Notes under the pieces: model-generated
Told to the model about the DNA's origin: nothing
The model's database searches: none
Seen by the model: only the letters and a program-made list of their open reading frames with translations
From: Paenibacillus sp. GSMTC-2017
GTDB lineage: Bacteria; Bacillota; Bacilli; Paenibacillales; Paenibacillaceae
Length of the DNA: 64,000 nt
Direction: 5' to 3'
NCBI RefSeq assembly: GCF_016019935.1
Contig: NZ_JAECMT010000001.1
Coordinates: forward strand, 992,022-1,056,021
Shown here: in pieces, positions 36,135-44,811 of the stretch
How the letters are laid out: the number at the start of each line of letters is the position of its first letter
Numbering within the stretch: position 1 is the stretch's first letter
Made by a program: the position numbers and the translations under genes

Positions 36135-36791
36135 ATGAAGAAAAGCACCTTGATTTTTTTAACGTTAATTCTGGTTTTATTAGTACCTTCTGCAGTCTAT
36201 GGAGAAAAAGCTAATAACGAACCAAATTCAGTCAAAGTATCTGTGTCACAAATCGTTCCTCAATCAGAAATTAATAAATACAAAGGAAAGTTTAAAAGTT
36301 ATGATGAAGTTTACGCAGCGTATGGACTGACAAAAGAATCTCACAAAAAGCCCCAGAAAGAAGCCATTATTATTAATAACGTTGATGAATTAGCTGCGCT
36401 AATCGGATATACTAAACAACAACATTCAAAAAGTTTTACTCATCAAAACTTATCTTCACCTAAATCCATTAAACTCCCTGATTTGTTATCGTATGAGCAA
36501 GTAATAAGTGATAGTAAAGTATGGTGGATTAAAGGATATGCGGATGTTAGTGTGGATAACCAAAAAAATAGTGTGACAGCTGTAACTGCATCTACTCAAA
36601 TTCATGGGTTTCATCTAGGAATTACTTATACTCCAAGTCAAAGCACAGCTAACATATCTTCTGATAAAAGAGGATTTACTGCAATATTCAGAGGAGCGTA
36701 TTCTTATAACATAATCATTGCTGATACATCTAGCTTCATATCTGTACCTGTAAGCGGAACAATGAATAAAACAGTATTCTATTCAGCTTAA
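36135..36791 (+). CDS. Hypothetical secreted protein
   Basis: 218 residues with a clear signal peptide (MKKSTLIFLTLILVLLVPSA, cut near VYG). The mature part starts charged and polar (EKANNEPNSVKVSVSQIVPQ), includes YKGKFKSYDEVYAAYGLTKE and ends in a beta-rich Ser/Thr-rich region (SFISVPVSGTMNKTVFYSA). No known domain or catalytic motif is recognised. AAAAGGAG is best spaced for the ATG at 36135. It is isolated, on the opposite strand from its neighbours, and visibly more AT-rich than the surrounding core genes, which suggests later acquisition. Confidence 0.7.
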   Translation: MKKSTLIFLTLILVLLVPSAVYGEKANNEPNSVKVSVSQIVPQSEINKYKGKFKSYDEVYAAYGLTKESHKKPQKEAIIINNVDELAALIGYTKQQHSKSFTHQNLSSPKSIKLPDLLSYEQVISDSKVWWIKGYADVSVDNQKNSVTAVTASTQIHGFHLGITYTPSQSTANISSDKRGFTAIFRGAYSYNIIIADTSSFISVPVSGTMNKTVFYSA

Positions 36792-36885
36792 ATAAAGTTA
36801 ATTCATTATTTCAAAAGAACCGTCTCAAAAGCAGTAGGTCCGATAGTGAAATAGCTCGTATTGAATAAAAACTTTTGAAATCATG

Positions 36886-36931
36886 AAAAATGGCGGTACA
36901 TGGAGCTATCCTGTATCGCCATTTCTCTTTT
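36886..36931 (+). terminator. Terminator of the secreted-protein gene
   Basis: AAATGGCG with TACA (36888-36900) pairs with TGTA and CGCCATTT (36911-36923), followed by CTCTTTT. In the gap 36792-37250 there is also a 9-bp inverted repeat TCGATATCT/AGATATCGA at 36971-37003 of unknown meaning. Confidence 0.7.
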
Positions 36932-37052
36932 ATTGCATGTAAGTTCCGGCTATAGGCAAGCGAAAGCTACTCGATATCTAAACTCAACTATGAAAGATAT
37001 CGAAGCAGGTGACGCCGAAATTCCCGATTGAGTTATCTATAGCTATTATGAC

Positions 37053-37120
37053 AAAAAACACCCCTTAGAATTTCATTGGATTAACCAAAAGTTCTCTCCA
37101 ACGCCATTCTTAGGGGTGTG
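37053..37120 (-). terminator. Terminator of the SafA-like gene
   Basis: ACACCCCTAAGAAT and ATTCTAAGGGGTGT form a 14-bp stem with one mismatch around a structured loop, followed by TTTTTTG on the minus strand. Confidence 0.8.
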
Positions 37121-37250
37121 CTTCAAAACTTAAGAAGGTCTTTATTATCATTCTAACGGGAGCGTAACAAAATATTTATTGTATTATTAATTACGCCAGT
37201 ATCACTCTATAGAATTTCCTCAATTATGAGTAATTTTTTCCTTATTGCTA

Positions 37251-39638
37251 TTAACGATTAAGCCATGGTCGACTACTACTCGTCGTTTTTTTCTTCGGAC
37301 GTGGTGCTATTGTACGAACCACTGCCTTTTTGCCTTTTTTCTTAGACTTTGCTGGTGTAGACTTCGAAGTTAGCGAATTGGAAGATTCGATACCAATTTC
37401 GTCTTCCCGCTTACCGCCACAACCACAATCTCCCTTATTGGCGCTTGTCGACTGAACAAGTGCAGCGTTCTCCGGCCACATTGGGTAAGGAGTAAACGGC
37501 GGGTAACCTGGTGGATACCCTTGGCCATATGGCTCATAACCATGCGGAGAATACATCTCTGAATGAGTAGACACATTTGGATTAGGATGGTTAGGCATCG
37601 GTGACAATATCCCTTCGTTTGATGCATTCGACATCGGAGAAATCAGTCCGGTGTTCGATGCATTCGATAGTGGTGAAAAGATAGCTTGATTCGGCACAAC
37701 AGATGCTGGTGCAATCGGGAAATTACCTCCCAATCCCGCATATGACGCATTACTATAACCCCAGTCTGGTCCTCCTCCATATTGTAATAACGCCGGAGCA
37801 GGATATCCCATTACATGTGAGCCTGGTGGAGCTTCAAATGGGAATGAAGGTGCCATATTACCGTAAGGAGCTACGTTACTGTTTGGTGCCATATTTCCGT
37901 AAGGAGCTACGTTACTGTTTGGTGCCATATTTCCGTAAGGAGCTACGTTACTGTTTGGTGCCATATTAGACTCCATGTAACCACCATACGGCATCAAATG
38001 ATTTTGTGCCCCAAAATACGGTTCAGTCATATTTGGAGAGTTGGCATCTGGATAATTAGGCAGATCATACAGTGACATTACTTCTGTCGAAGGTGTGCCA
38101 TATTGCTGAAACAAATCAACACTTTGAATATATTCAGAGTGAATCGCTTTAAGTTTTTTCTCAACTGGCTTTTCAATAGGCAACGCCTTTTTGCCACTTG
38201 GAGTCACTTTTGTAGCTGGCGATGTATTAGCTGATGGTCCTACATTGCTATTAGGTCCCACATTTGAGGAATTTGGAGCATAATTAGTTGAATACGGCGC
38301 TATGTTGTTCGACGTTAGCGGACCGATGTTGTTTGAACCTAGCGGCGCTATGTTGTTCGACGTTAGCGGACCGATATTGTTTGAGCCTAGCGGCGCTATG
38401 TTGTTCGACGTTAGCGGACCGATATTGTTTGAGCCTAGCGGCGCTATGTTGTTCGACGTTAGCGGGCCGATATTGTTTGAACCTAACGGCGCTATGTTGT
38501 TCGACGTTAGCGGGCCGATATTGTTTGAGCCTAGCGGCGCTATGTTGTTCGACGTTAGCGGGCCGATATTGTTTGATCCTAACGGCGCTATGTTGTTCGA
38601 CGTTAGCGGACCGATATTGTTTGAGCTTAGCGGCGCTATGTTGTTTGACGTTAGCGGACCGATATTGTTTGAACCTAGCGGCGCTATGTTGTTCGACGTT
38701 AGCGGGCCGATATTGTTTGAGCCTAGCGGCGCTATGTTGTTTGACGTTAGCGGACCGATATTGTTTGAGCTTAGCGGCGCTATGTTGTTCGACGAAGGCA
38801 ACGTTTTCCCTTTACCTAAAGGCTCAACTTTTCCACTAGGTAGTTCTTTTTTGACAGCAAGTGGTTCCACTTTAGTAGCATGTGGTTCAATTTTTCCGCC
38901 AAGTGGTTCTACCTTAGTAGCATTGGGCTCCACTTTAGCAGCGTAGTGTTCTGCTTTTTTTACGGGCTCTTCTTTTTTAACCGGCTCTTCCTTTTTGGCA
39001 GGCTCAATATTAGCGGCCTTTGGTTTCGGCTCTGGAGCAGGTGGTACAGGTGTGACGATTGGTCCCGTTGGTTGTTTCTCTTGGATCGGTGCAGTATTTT
39101 TCTTGTCAGTCACATATCCCGTAAAAGTTTTGCCAATCGCTGTTGCAGTAGAAAGTTTGCCAACAATGCCTTGAACACCTTGCATAAACGAACCTGTTTG
39201 AGAACCTTGGTTAGATCCCTGGTTAGATCCCTGGTTTGATCCCTGGTTAGAGCCTTGATTGGAATGAGCTTGCTGACCCGTTACGCTCGGAACGGACACA
39301 TTTGCCTTAGGGATGTTAACGATCTCACCCGTCAAAAGCACATTTGGATTTTTTAGATGCGGATTAACATGCACCATAGTAGCAAGCGGAACACCCCATG
39401 CTTTGGACAACTTCCACAGCGTATCACCTTGCTTTACGATATGTTGGTGCATAATCATATTCTCATTGACACCACTCTGTCCTGTTTGGGTCGATGAAAT
39501 TTTCAGCTTCGTACCAACATCAAGCACATCTAGATTCGATATTCCCGGGTTCAACTGCAAAACTTCTTCGAGCGGAACATTATACTTCTGGCTAATGTAG
39601 TATAACGAATCGCCCTTTTTTACAATATGGATTTTCAC
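37251..39638 (-). CDS. safA: SafA-like spore coat/morphogenesis protein with two LysM domains and long repeats
   Basis: About 795 residues. Two LysM domains (HIVKKGDSLYYISQKYNVPL and HIVKQGDTLWKLSKAWGVPL) bind peptidoglycan and match the N-terminus of SafA, which anchors the inner spore coat to the cortex. After GSNQ and KVEP repeats comes a run of ten 16-residue repeats SNNIAPLGSNNIGPLT, then three 12-residue APNSNVAPYGNM units, a Tyr/Pro/Gly-rich part and a Lys-rich end with GDCGCGG. The real start is the GTG at 39638, nine bases after AGGAGG. It is much longer than B. subtilis SafA (387 residues). Same genomic position as safA. Confidence 0.8.
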   Translation of the reverse strand: MKIHIVKKGDSLYYISQKYNVPLEEVLQLNPGISNLDVLDVGTKLKISSTQTGQSGVNENMIMHQHIVKQGDTLWKLSKAWGVPLATMVHVNPHLKNPNVLLTGEIVNIPKANVSVPSVTGQQAHSNQGSNQGSNQGSNQGSNQGSQTGSFMQGVQGIVGKLSTATAIGKTFTGYVTDKKNTAPIQEKQPTGPIVTPVPPAPEPKPKAANIEPAKKEEPVKKEEPVKKAEHYAAKVEPNATKVEPLGGKIEPHATKVEPLAVKKELPSGKVEPLGKGKTLPSSNNIAPLSSNNIGPLTSNNIAPLGSNNIGPLTSNNIAPLGSNNIGPLTSNNIAPLSSNNIGPLTSNNIAPLGSNNIGPLTSNNIAPLGSNNIGPLTSNNIAPLGSNNIGPLTSNNIAPLGSNNIGPLTSNNIAPLGSNNIGPLTSNNIAPLGSNNIGPLTSNNIAPYSTNYAPNSSNVGPNSNVGPSANTSPATKVTPSGKKALPIEKPVEKKLKAIHSEYIQSVDLFQQYGTPSTEVMSLYDLPNYPDANSPNMTEPYFGAQNHLMPYGGYMESNMAPNSNVAPYGNMAPNSNVAPYGNMAPNSNVAPYGNMAPSFPFEAPPGSHVMGYPAPALLQYGGGPDWGYSNASYAGLGGNFPIAPASVVPNQAIFSPLSNASNTGLISPMSNASNEGILSPMPNHPNPNVSTHSEMYSPHGYEPYGQGYPPGYPPFTPYPMWPENAALVQSTSANKGDCGCGGKREDEIGIESSNSLTSKSTPAKSKKKGKKAVVRTIAPRPKKKTTSSSRPWLNR
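37854..37961. repeat. Three 36-bp tandem repeats in the SafA-like gene
   Basis: Three nearly identical 36-bp units encode a 12-residue Asn/Pro-rich repeat (APNSNVAPYGNM). Confidence 0.9.
38296..38797. repeat. Ten 48-bp tandem repeats in the SafA-like gene
   Basis: Near-identical 48-bp units encode SNNIAPLGSNNIGPLT with only G/S swaps; each is itself two related 24-bp halves. Such arrays change copy number by slippage. They also open long antisense frames that are artefacts. Confidence 0.95.
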
Positions 39639-39786
39639 CCGCTGATAACCTCCTGTCACGTTCTGAATAACTTGGCATCATTAACGCCTGTTATCGATCT
39701 TTACATCCTATGCAGAATATAGGCAGGTGTCTCCACTTTCTCAAAAAAATAGATACAAAATTCGCATATTCTCATATTCAACCCAA

Positions 39787-39851
39787 TAAAAAGAGCCTCT
39801 CCATCGATATTGCTGCAATTTGCATTGCGCAGATCTCAATGAAAGGGGCTT
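39787..39851 (-). terminator. Orphan terminator-like long hairpin
   Basis: AGCCCCTTTCATTGA on the minus strand pairs, with wobble pairs, with TCGATGGAGAGGCT through an extended stem, followed by TTTTTAT. No coding gene ends here: ilvE already has its own terminator 350 bp upstream, so a transcript through element B is possible. Confidence 0.45.
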
Positions 39852-39922
39852 ATTGTTGTTAAGTAGAGGAAAACTTCTTTGGTTTAGGTGAATAAGAAAA
39901 ACGAACTTCTCGGAAAGATATT

Positions 39923-40105
39923 TAACGAACCTGAACGTTCTTATTTTATCAAATAGTAACGTCTAAAAAATCTAACGAACTCCATAATCGCTATTCAGAG
40001 AAAATAGGCTCAATTTCTAATAATTACGTTCAAATAAGATCAGATGAGTTCGTTAGACGAAATGAGATGCGATTATTTCGATAATAAGCATCATACGGTT
40101 CGTTA
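39923..40105. repeat. Element B: four-unit inverted 50-bp-phased repeat
   Basis: TAACGAAC at 39923 and 39973 (50 bp apart) face GTTCGTTA at 40048 and 40098 (50 bp apart), 67 bp between inner copies. All four carry nnYTATT starting 16 bases from the motif (TCTTATT, CGCTATT, TCTTATT, GCTTATT). Total span and plan equal element A. Other parts of 39660-40190 show no gene. Confidence 0.8.
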
Positions 40106-40192
40106 CCCTGCATGTAGTCATGCAGCAATTCAGCCAGACAGTAATCCGGTCAATCAACCATACAGCTATTCAGAAATACAGCGATGCAACAC

Positions 40193-40217
40193 AAAAGCCC
40201 AACTATAATAGTTGGGC
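40193..40217 (-). terminator. Terminator of the ilvE operon
   Basis: GCCCAACTA and TAGTTGGGC form a perfect stem nine bases past the ilvE stop, followed by TTTTGTG on the minus strand. Confidence 0.85.
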
Positions 40218-40225
40218 CCAAATCA

Positions 40226-41107
40226 CTATTCGTAAACTTTTACGCCATCAACAGATACGATACTGCGGAACTCTTGTAGAAGATGTGTAGTAATGGGACC
40301 TGCTTGGCCTGAGCCGATTGTACGGCCGTCAACCTCACGAACTGCAATAACTTCAGCAGCCGTTCCCGTAAAGAACACTTCATCTGCAACATAAACATCA
40401 TGCAGAGTGAATGGTTCTTCTTTAAGCTTGTAGCCATGCTTCTCACAAAGCTCCATAATAGCAGCGCGAGTAATTCCTTCAAGCGCACCGACGTAACATG
40501 GAGGAGTATAGACCGTTCCATTTTTGATAATAAAAATGTTATCACTGGAGCCTTCTGCAACATAACCTTGTGAGTTCAGCATAATCGCTTCCCCTACACC
40601 TGCTAAGTTCGCTTGAATTTTCACCAAAATATTGTTTAAGTAATTCAAAGACTTAATCTTTGGATTAAGTGCGTCTGGAATGTTGCGGCGCTGCGATACT
40701 GAAACGGACACGAGGCCGTTTTTGTATGCTTCTTCCGGATAAATAGCTAGCTGTTCCACAATAATGATTACCCATGCAGAAGGGCAACGTTTAGGATCAA
40801 GCCCTAAATTACCTGGTCCACGAGACACAATCAAACGAATGTATCCATCACGCAGTTCATTGCGACGAATCGTTTCTACAAGAGCAGCTTGCATCTCATC
40901 GAATGCTAGCGGGATATCAAGCATAATTGATTTAGCCGAATCATATAGCCTGTCCAAATGCTCTTTACACTTAAAAATATTGCCGTCATAAATACGGATG
41001 CCTTCAAAGATACCGTCCCCGTATAGAAAACCGTGATCGTATACTGAAATTTTTGCATCCTCTTTTGCAACATATTCACCATTCAAATAAATAACTTGCT
41101 GTGCCAT
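40226..41107 (-). CDS. ilvE: Branched-chain amino acid aminotransferase
   Basis: A 293-residue class IV (D-amino-acid/branched-chain) PLP aminotransferase. It has VYDHGFLYGDGIFEGIRIY, the PLP lysine in KIKSLNYLNNILVKI, EGSSDNIFIIKNGTVYTPP and DEVFFTGTAAEVIAV. It would interconvert Val, Leu and Ile with their keto acids. It is 35 bp after pheA and appears to end the hom-thrB-pheA-ilvE run, so an added aromatic role is conceivable. Confidence 0.93.
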   Translation of the reverse strand: MAQQVIYLNGEYVAKEDAKISVYDHGFLYGDGIFEGIRIYDGNIFKCKEHLDRLYDSAKSIMLDIPLAFDEMQAALVETIRRNELRDGYIRLIVSRGPGNLGLDPKRCPSAWVIIIVEQLAIYPEEAYKNGLVSVSVSQRRNIPDALNPKIKSLNYLNNILVKIQANLAGVGEAIMLNSQGYVAEGSSDNIFIIKNGTVYTPPCYVGALEGITRAAIMELCEKHGYKLKEEPFTLHDVYVADEVFFTGTAAEVIAVREVDGRTIGSGQAGPITTHLLQEFRSIVSVDGVKVYE

Positions 41108-41142
41108 AACTAAACTTGCACCTCCGTTAATTTGTATGATTA

Positions 41143-42018
41143 TTACAACAATTGTTCATAAGAAAAGCTTGGATAACATCCTAGTATACGAATTTGGCAG
41201 CCAATCGCTTCGATTTCTTGAAACGCAGCTGGCAGCAATACTGTATCTATAGACATTTCGATCTCGATGTAAAAATAGTAACTGCCTAACTTCTTTTTCG
41301 TTGGACGCGACTCAATTCGTGATAGATTGATTCGGCGCCAAGCAAAAGCAGATAACACTTGATGAAGTGCTCCTGGGAAATCTTCTGGCAATGTAATAAG
41401 TATACTTGTTTTAATTCTATCTGACTTACGAGCCGTATACGGCTCGGAGCCTACAAGTAAAAAGCGCGTATAATTGTTGTCATGGTCCGTAACTTCAGTC
41501 TCAAGCAAATCAAGCTCATTGTTCGCTGCAGCAATTCGAGTTCCGATAGCGGCAATGCCTTGACCAGGATTGTCACGAACGATGCGAACACCTTCTGCTG
41601 TACTGCTCACATGTTCAGTCTCCGCATGAGGAATGTGCTTCCTTAAATAGTGAAGACATTGAGCCATTGCGACAGGATGACTGATAACTTTTTTGATCCG
41701 AGAGAAATCAAGCTCACCAGATTCCAGCTCTAGCTCAGATCGTCTTCCAATTAAATTTTGGATGGAGGGGTAGATCCACTCCGCCTGAACGGGTAGATCC
41801 ACCTCATGTACTAACCAATCCATATGAAGGCTAACAGAGCCCTCAATTGTATTTTCGATAGGAATGATACTATAATCGCTAATTCCGTTTACGGTTGATT
41901 GGAATACATCAGCAATGAGACGATGATGTTTCCACTCCACCTTGTCTTCTAAGGAAAAAAGTTGTTTAGCCGCCTCGTCAGATACTGAGCCTGCAGGCAA
42001 TAACGCTATCGTCTTCAT
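41143..42018 (-). CDS. pheA: Prephenate dehydratase
   Basis: A 291-residue enzyme of phenylalanine synthesis. It has the dehydratase lobes with SIIPIENTIEGSVSLHMDWL, the catalytic Thr motif NNYTRFLLVG, and a C-terminal ACT domain with the phenylalanine-binding LSRIESRPTKKKLGSYYFYI. The first strand motif, ALLPAGSVSDEAA, departs from the usual FLGPxGTFS form. It overlaps thrB by four bases. Confidence 0.93.
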   Translation of the reverse strand: MKTIALLPAGSVSDEAAKQLFSLEDKVEWKHHRLIADVFQSTVNGISDYSIIPIENTIEGSVSLHMDWLVHEVDLPVQAEWIYPSIQNLIGRRSELELESGELDFSRIKKVISHPVAMAQCLHYLRKHIPHAETEHVSSTAEGVRIVRDNPGQGIAAIGTRIAAANNELDLLETEVTDHDNNYTRFLLVGSEPYTARKSDRIKTSILITLPEDFPGALHQVLSAFAWRRINLSRIESRPTKKKLGSYYFYIEIEMSIDTVLLPAAFQEIEAIGCQIRILGCYPSFSYEQLL

Positions 42019-43016
42019 GCTTTGACTTCTCCTTTAATTCTCTCTAGCAGCGAAATTCGCTTCCCAGAAAGAGGATCGCTCCCTGCTGAAAGTTCCTCTA
42101 TCGTCACTTCCGGCCCAGTCTTACACGGCGCTAGCCACATCGTCTCGGCCGTAATACCTTCCTTCTGCAGCGTTGCTTGCAGAAACCGTTCCAGCCCAGC
42201 CTTGTCCGGGCTGGCTGCATCAACGAACGCTATCAGCGTCGGCCCTGCTCCGCTCAGCGCAGCACCAAGCGCGCCAAAGTCTGTCGCGCGCTCCAATATT
42301 TCCGTCATGCCGGGGATGAGTGCTGCACGGTAGGGCTGGTGCAGCCGATCCTTCATTGCATGACGGATCAAACCTAGCTCGCCGCTAGCAAGCGCGGCGA
42401 CAAGCAAAGACGTACGGCCGACATTGTAAACCGCGTCGGCCATCGATATTTGAGTCGGCAGCGCATGGCGCGCCTTCTCGGTAGAGAGCTGAAACGCTGG
42501 AATGGCAACCAGCGTTTCGAGAGACTCCTGCGGCTCAATCCGCACATGCTGCGCCTCCGAGCCGTCCCATGCTGATACAACAATGCCGCCGAACAATGAG
42601 GCGCCTACGTTATCAGGATGCCCTTCTAGTGCTGTAGCCATTTGGAACAGCTTATCATCACTAAGGGGGCTGCCAATCAGTGCATTTGCTGCAACTAGCG
42701 CACCAATAATTGCTGATGCACTACTACCCAGTCCGCGAGTAAGTGGAATCTCGCTGTACATGGAAATATGAAGATCCGGTACTTCAACCTCAGCCTCGCT
42801 AAATACAAGCTGGGCAACTTTATAAATCAAATTGGATTTATCCGTTGGCAAGCCGTCCATTCCGTCTCCATGCAGCTGGAATGTCGTGTTACCGGTATCC
42901 GATTTCTCCATTTCAATCCATGCGAATAAAGACAATGCCATACCTAGAGAATCAAAGCCTGGGCCTAGATTCGCTGTGCTTGCTGGAACTTTGACGATAA
43001 CTCGGCGATTGTTCAT
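42015..43016 (-). CDS. thrB: Homoserine kinase
   Basis: A GHMP kinase of about 333 residues that phosphorylates homoserine in threonine synthesis. It has VKVPASTANLGPGFDSLGMAL, the ATP loop PLTRGLGSSASAIIGALVAAN and GAALSGAGPTLIAF. The true start is the ATG at 43016, four bases after the hom stop; the longer frame overlaps hom. The 3' half (about 42015-42600) is visibly richer in G and C than neighbouring genes. thrC is not in the window. Confidence 0.93.
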   Translation of the reverse strand: MNNRRVIVKVPASTANLGPGFDSLGMALSLFAWIEMEKSDTGNTTFQLHGDGMDGLPTDKSNLIYKVAQLVFSEAEVEVPDLHISMYSEIPLTRGLGSSASAIIGALVAANALIGSPLSDDKLFQMATALEGHPDNVGASLFGGIVVSAWDGSEAQHVRIEPQESLETLVAIPAFQLSTEKARHALPTQISMADAVYNVGRTSLLVAALASGELGLIRHAMKDRLHQPYRAALIPGMTEILERATDFGALGAALSGAGPTLIAFVDAASPDKAGLERFLQATLQKEGITAETMWLAPCKTGPEVTIEELSAGSDPLSGKRISLLERIKGEVKA

Positions 43017-43020
43017 CGGA

Positions 43021-44307
43021 CTAACCTTCAACTCGATAGACACTTTGTATTTTGTTAACAACATCAAGCGATTCAAAAGTAGCTAGTACTTTCTTAATTG
43101 CCGCTTTATTCGCATCATGTGTAATAATAATAATTTCAGCTTCTGGGTTGCTTGGATTTGGTTGCTGCAGCACCGATTCAAGACTAACCTCAAATTCTGC
43201 AAACACTTGTGTAATGCGAGCTAAAACGCCAGCACGATCAGCTACATGTAGCAAGATGAAATATTTCGATGAAATTTGCTCATCTGTCTTCAATTTCTTC
43301 TCGTTGTATGCTAGACCGCCTTGTTGACCGTTAACTCCAAGCTTCAAGTTTCTTACAACTGCAACCAAATCAGCTACAATTGAAGTTGCTGTAGGAAGTT
43401 CACCTGCACCAGGACCATAGAACATCGTCTCGCCTACCGCTTCACCGTACACATAAACTGCGTTAAACACACCGTTTACAGCTGCGATTGGATGAGATTT
43501 TTTCACCATCGTCGGTTGAACACTTATACTAATTGCATCATCTTGGCGCTCTGCAATACCTAGCAGCTTCAGTACATAACCTAGACGGTTAGCATACAAG
43601 ATGTCTTCTTTTGTTATAGAAGTAATACCTTCAGCAGAAACATCCTCGAGTGCAACGTTAGCACGGAATCCAAGTGTCGCAAGAATAGTCATTTTACGAG
43701 CTGCATCAAGTCCCTCAACGTCAGAAGTAGGGTCTGATTCAGCATAGCCGAGCTCCTGCGCTTCCTTCAATACATCAGCATAAGATGCGCCTTCTTGGCT
43801 CATCTTCGTTAATATAAAGTTTGTTGTTCCATTTACGATACCCATAATCTTAGTAATACGGTCAGATGAGAAACCTTCTACAAGTGTACGAATAATCGGA
43901 ATACCGCCAGCTACGCTAGCTTCGTACAATACATCACAACGATGTTTTTGTGCTTTTGCCAAAATTTCCGGGCCATGTAGTGCCATCAAATCTTTATTTG
44001 CTGTAACAACATGTTTCCCCAGCGACAAAGCTTCCAAAATATATTCTTTTGTATGAGCAATACCGCCCATTACTTCAACAATAACATCAATCTCTGGGTT
44101 ACGAATAACTTCCCAAGGATCTTCCGTTAACAATTCTGGTGAAATAGAAACGTTCCGAATTTTACTTATGTTTTGTACAAGTACTTTCTCTATCAAAATA
44201 GGAGAACCTACTTGACTTTGCAAATCATCCTGATGTCCTTCAATTATGCGTACAACGCCTGTTCCGACTGTTCCAAGTCCTAACAATCCTACTTTAACTG
44301 GCTTCAT
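43021..44307 (-). CDS. hom: Homoserine dehydrogenase
   Basis: A 428-residue NAD(P)-dependent enzyme reducing aspartate semialdehyde to homoserine. It has the Rossmann start KVGLLGLGTVGTGVV, KHVVTANKDLMA, EASVAGGIPIIRTL, the active-site GIVNGTTNFILTKM with YAESDPTSDVEG, and a C-terminal ACT domain (LLHVADRAGVLARITQVF) for feedback by threonine. GGAGGG precedes the ATG. It sits between the HTH-ACT gene and thrB. Confidence 0.95.
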   Translation of the reverse strand: MKPVKVGLLGLGTVGTGVVRIIEGHQDDLQSQVGSPILIEKVLVQNISKIRNVSISPELLTEDPWEVIRNPEIDVIVEVMGGIAHTKEYILEALSLGKHVVTANKDLMALHGPEILAKAQKHRCDVLYEASVAGGIPIIRTLVEGFSSDRITKIMGIVNGTTNFILTKMSQEGASYADVLKEAQELGYAESDPTSDVEGLDAARKMTILATLGFRANVALEDVSAEGITSITKEDILYANRLGYVLKLLGIAERQDDAISISVQPTMVKKSHPIAAVNGVFNAVYVYGEAVGETMFYGPGAGELPTATSIVADLVAVVRNLKLGVNGQQGGLAYNEKKLKTDEQISSKYFILLHVADRAGVLARITQVFAEFEVSLESVLQQPNPSNPEAEIIIITHDANKAAIKKVLATFESLDVVNKIQSVYRVEG

Positions 44308-44330
44308 ATGTTCCCTCCGTTACTTTATTA

Positions 44331-44768
44331 TTAACCTCGACCGATTATTGCAGCTTTACGTACTCCAGCTTGTTGCTTTAAAAGCTCCACGAGCTCTGAA
44401 ACATCTCCTGTAACTTGCGAAATATCTACAGATAATACGACGTTAGCAAAGCCTTGCAGCGGAATGGTCTGATTCATTGTCAGCACATTTCCTCCTTGGC
44501 TTGCCACTAGGCCAAGTACACTAGATAAAATACCTGCACGATGGTCCAAATCCATAGAAACCGTCACAATATTCGCTTGTGTCATCTCATTCAATGCATA
44601 AACGCCATCTTTATACTTATAAAAAGCACTACGACTAAGACCAACACGTTCTACTGCTTCATGAACAGTAGCCGCTCCGCCGGTACTTAGCATCTCCTTG
44701 ACCTCAATCGTCTTAAGAATTGCCTCCGGCAAAATGTCCTCGTGAACGACATAATAGCGACCAGCCAT
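44331..44768 (-). CDS. pheB: HTH-ACT domain regulator (PheB/UPF0735 family)
   Basis: 145 residues: an N-terminal region with a helix-turn-helix-like segment (TVHEAVERVGLSRSAFYKYK) and a C-terminal ACT domain (VTVSMDLDHRAGILSSVLGL). In B. subtilis the same gene lies before pheA and is called pheB, though it is not a chorismate mutase by sequence; a role as amino-acid-responsive regulator is inferred. GAGGAGG is six bases before the ATG at 44768; the longer frame is not supported. It leads the hom-thrB-pheA-ilvE run from its own promoter. Confidence 0.8.
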   Translation of the reverse strand: MAGRYYVVHEDILPEAILKTIEVKEMLSTGGAATVHEAVERVGLSRSAFYKYKDGVYALNEMTQANIVTVSMDLDHRAGILSSVLGLVASQGGNVLTMNQTIPLQGFANVVLSVDISQVTGDVSELVELLKQQAGVRKAAIIGRG

Positions 44769-44792
44769 TTCAGTCCTCCTCAAAAAGACAAA

Positions 44793-44811
44793 TGTACACC
44801 TATAGTGGACA
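44793..44811. promoter_or_regulatory. Near-palindromic operator at the pheB-hom promoter
   Basis: TGTACACCTATAGTGGACA is an inverted repeat with one mismatch in the 7-base arms (TGTACAC/GTGGACA). It runs from the edge of the -10 box across the transcription start, a repressor position. Confidence 0.5.

Noticed and set aside
38296..38797. 48-bp regular repeats as a CRISPR array, and long plus-strand frames across them
   Set aside because: The units have no unique spacers and encode a clean peptide repeat inside the LysM protein on the minus strand; the plus-strand Cys/Leu-rich frames are antisense shadows of the repeat.
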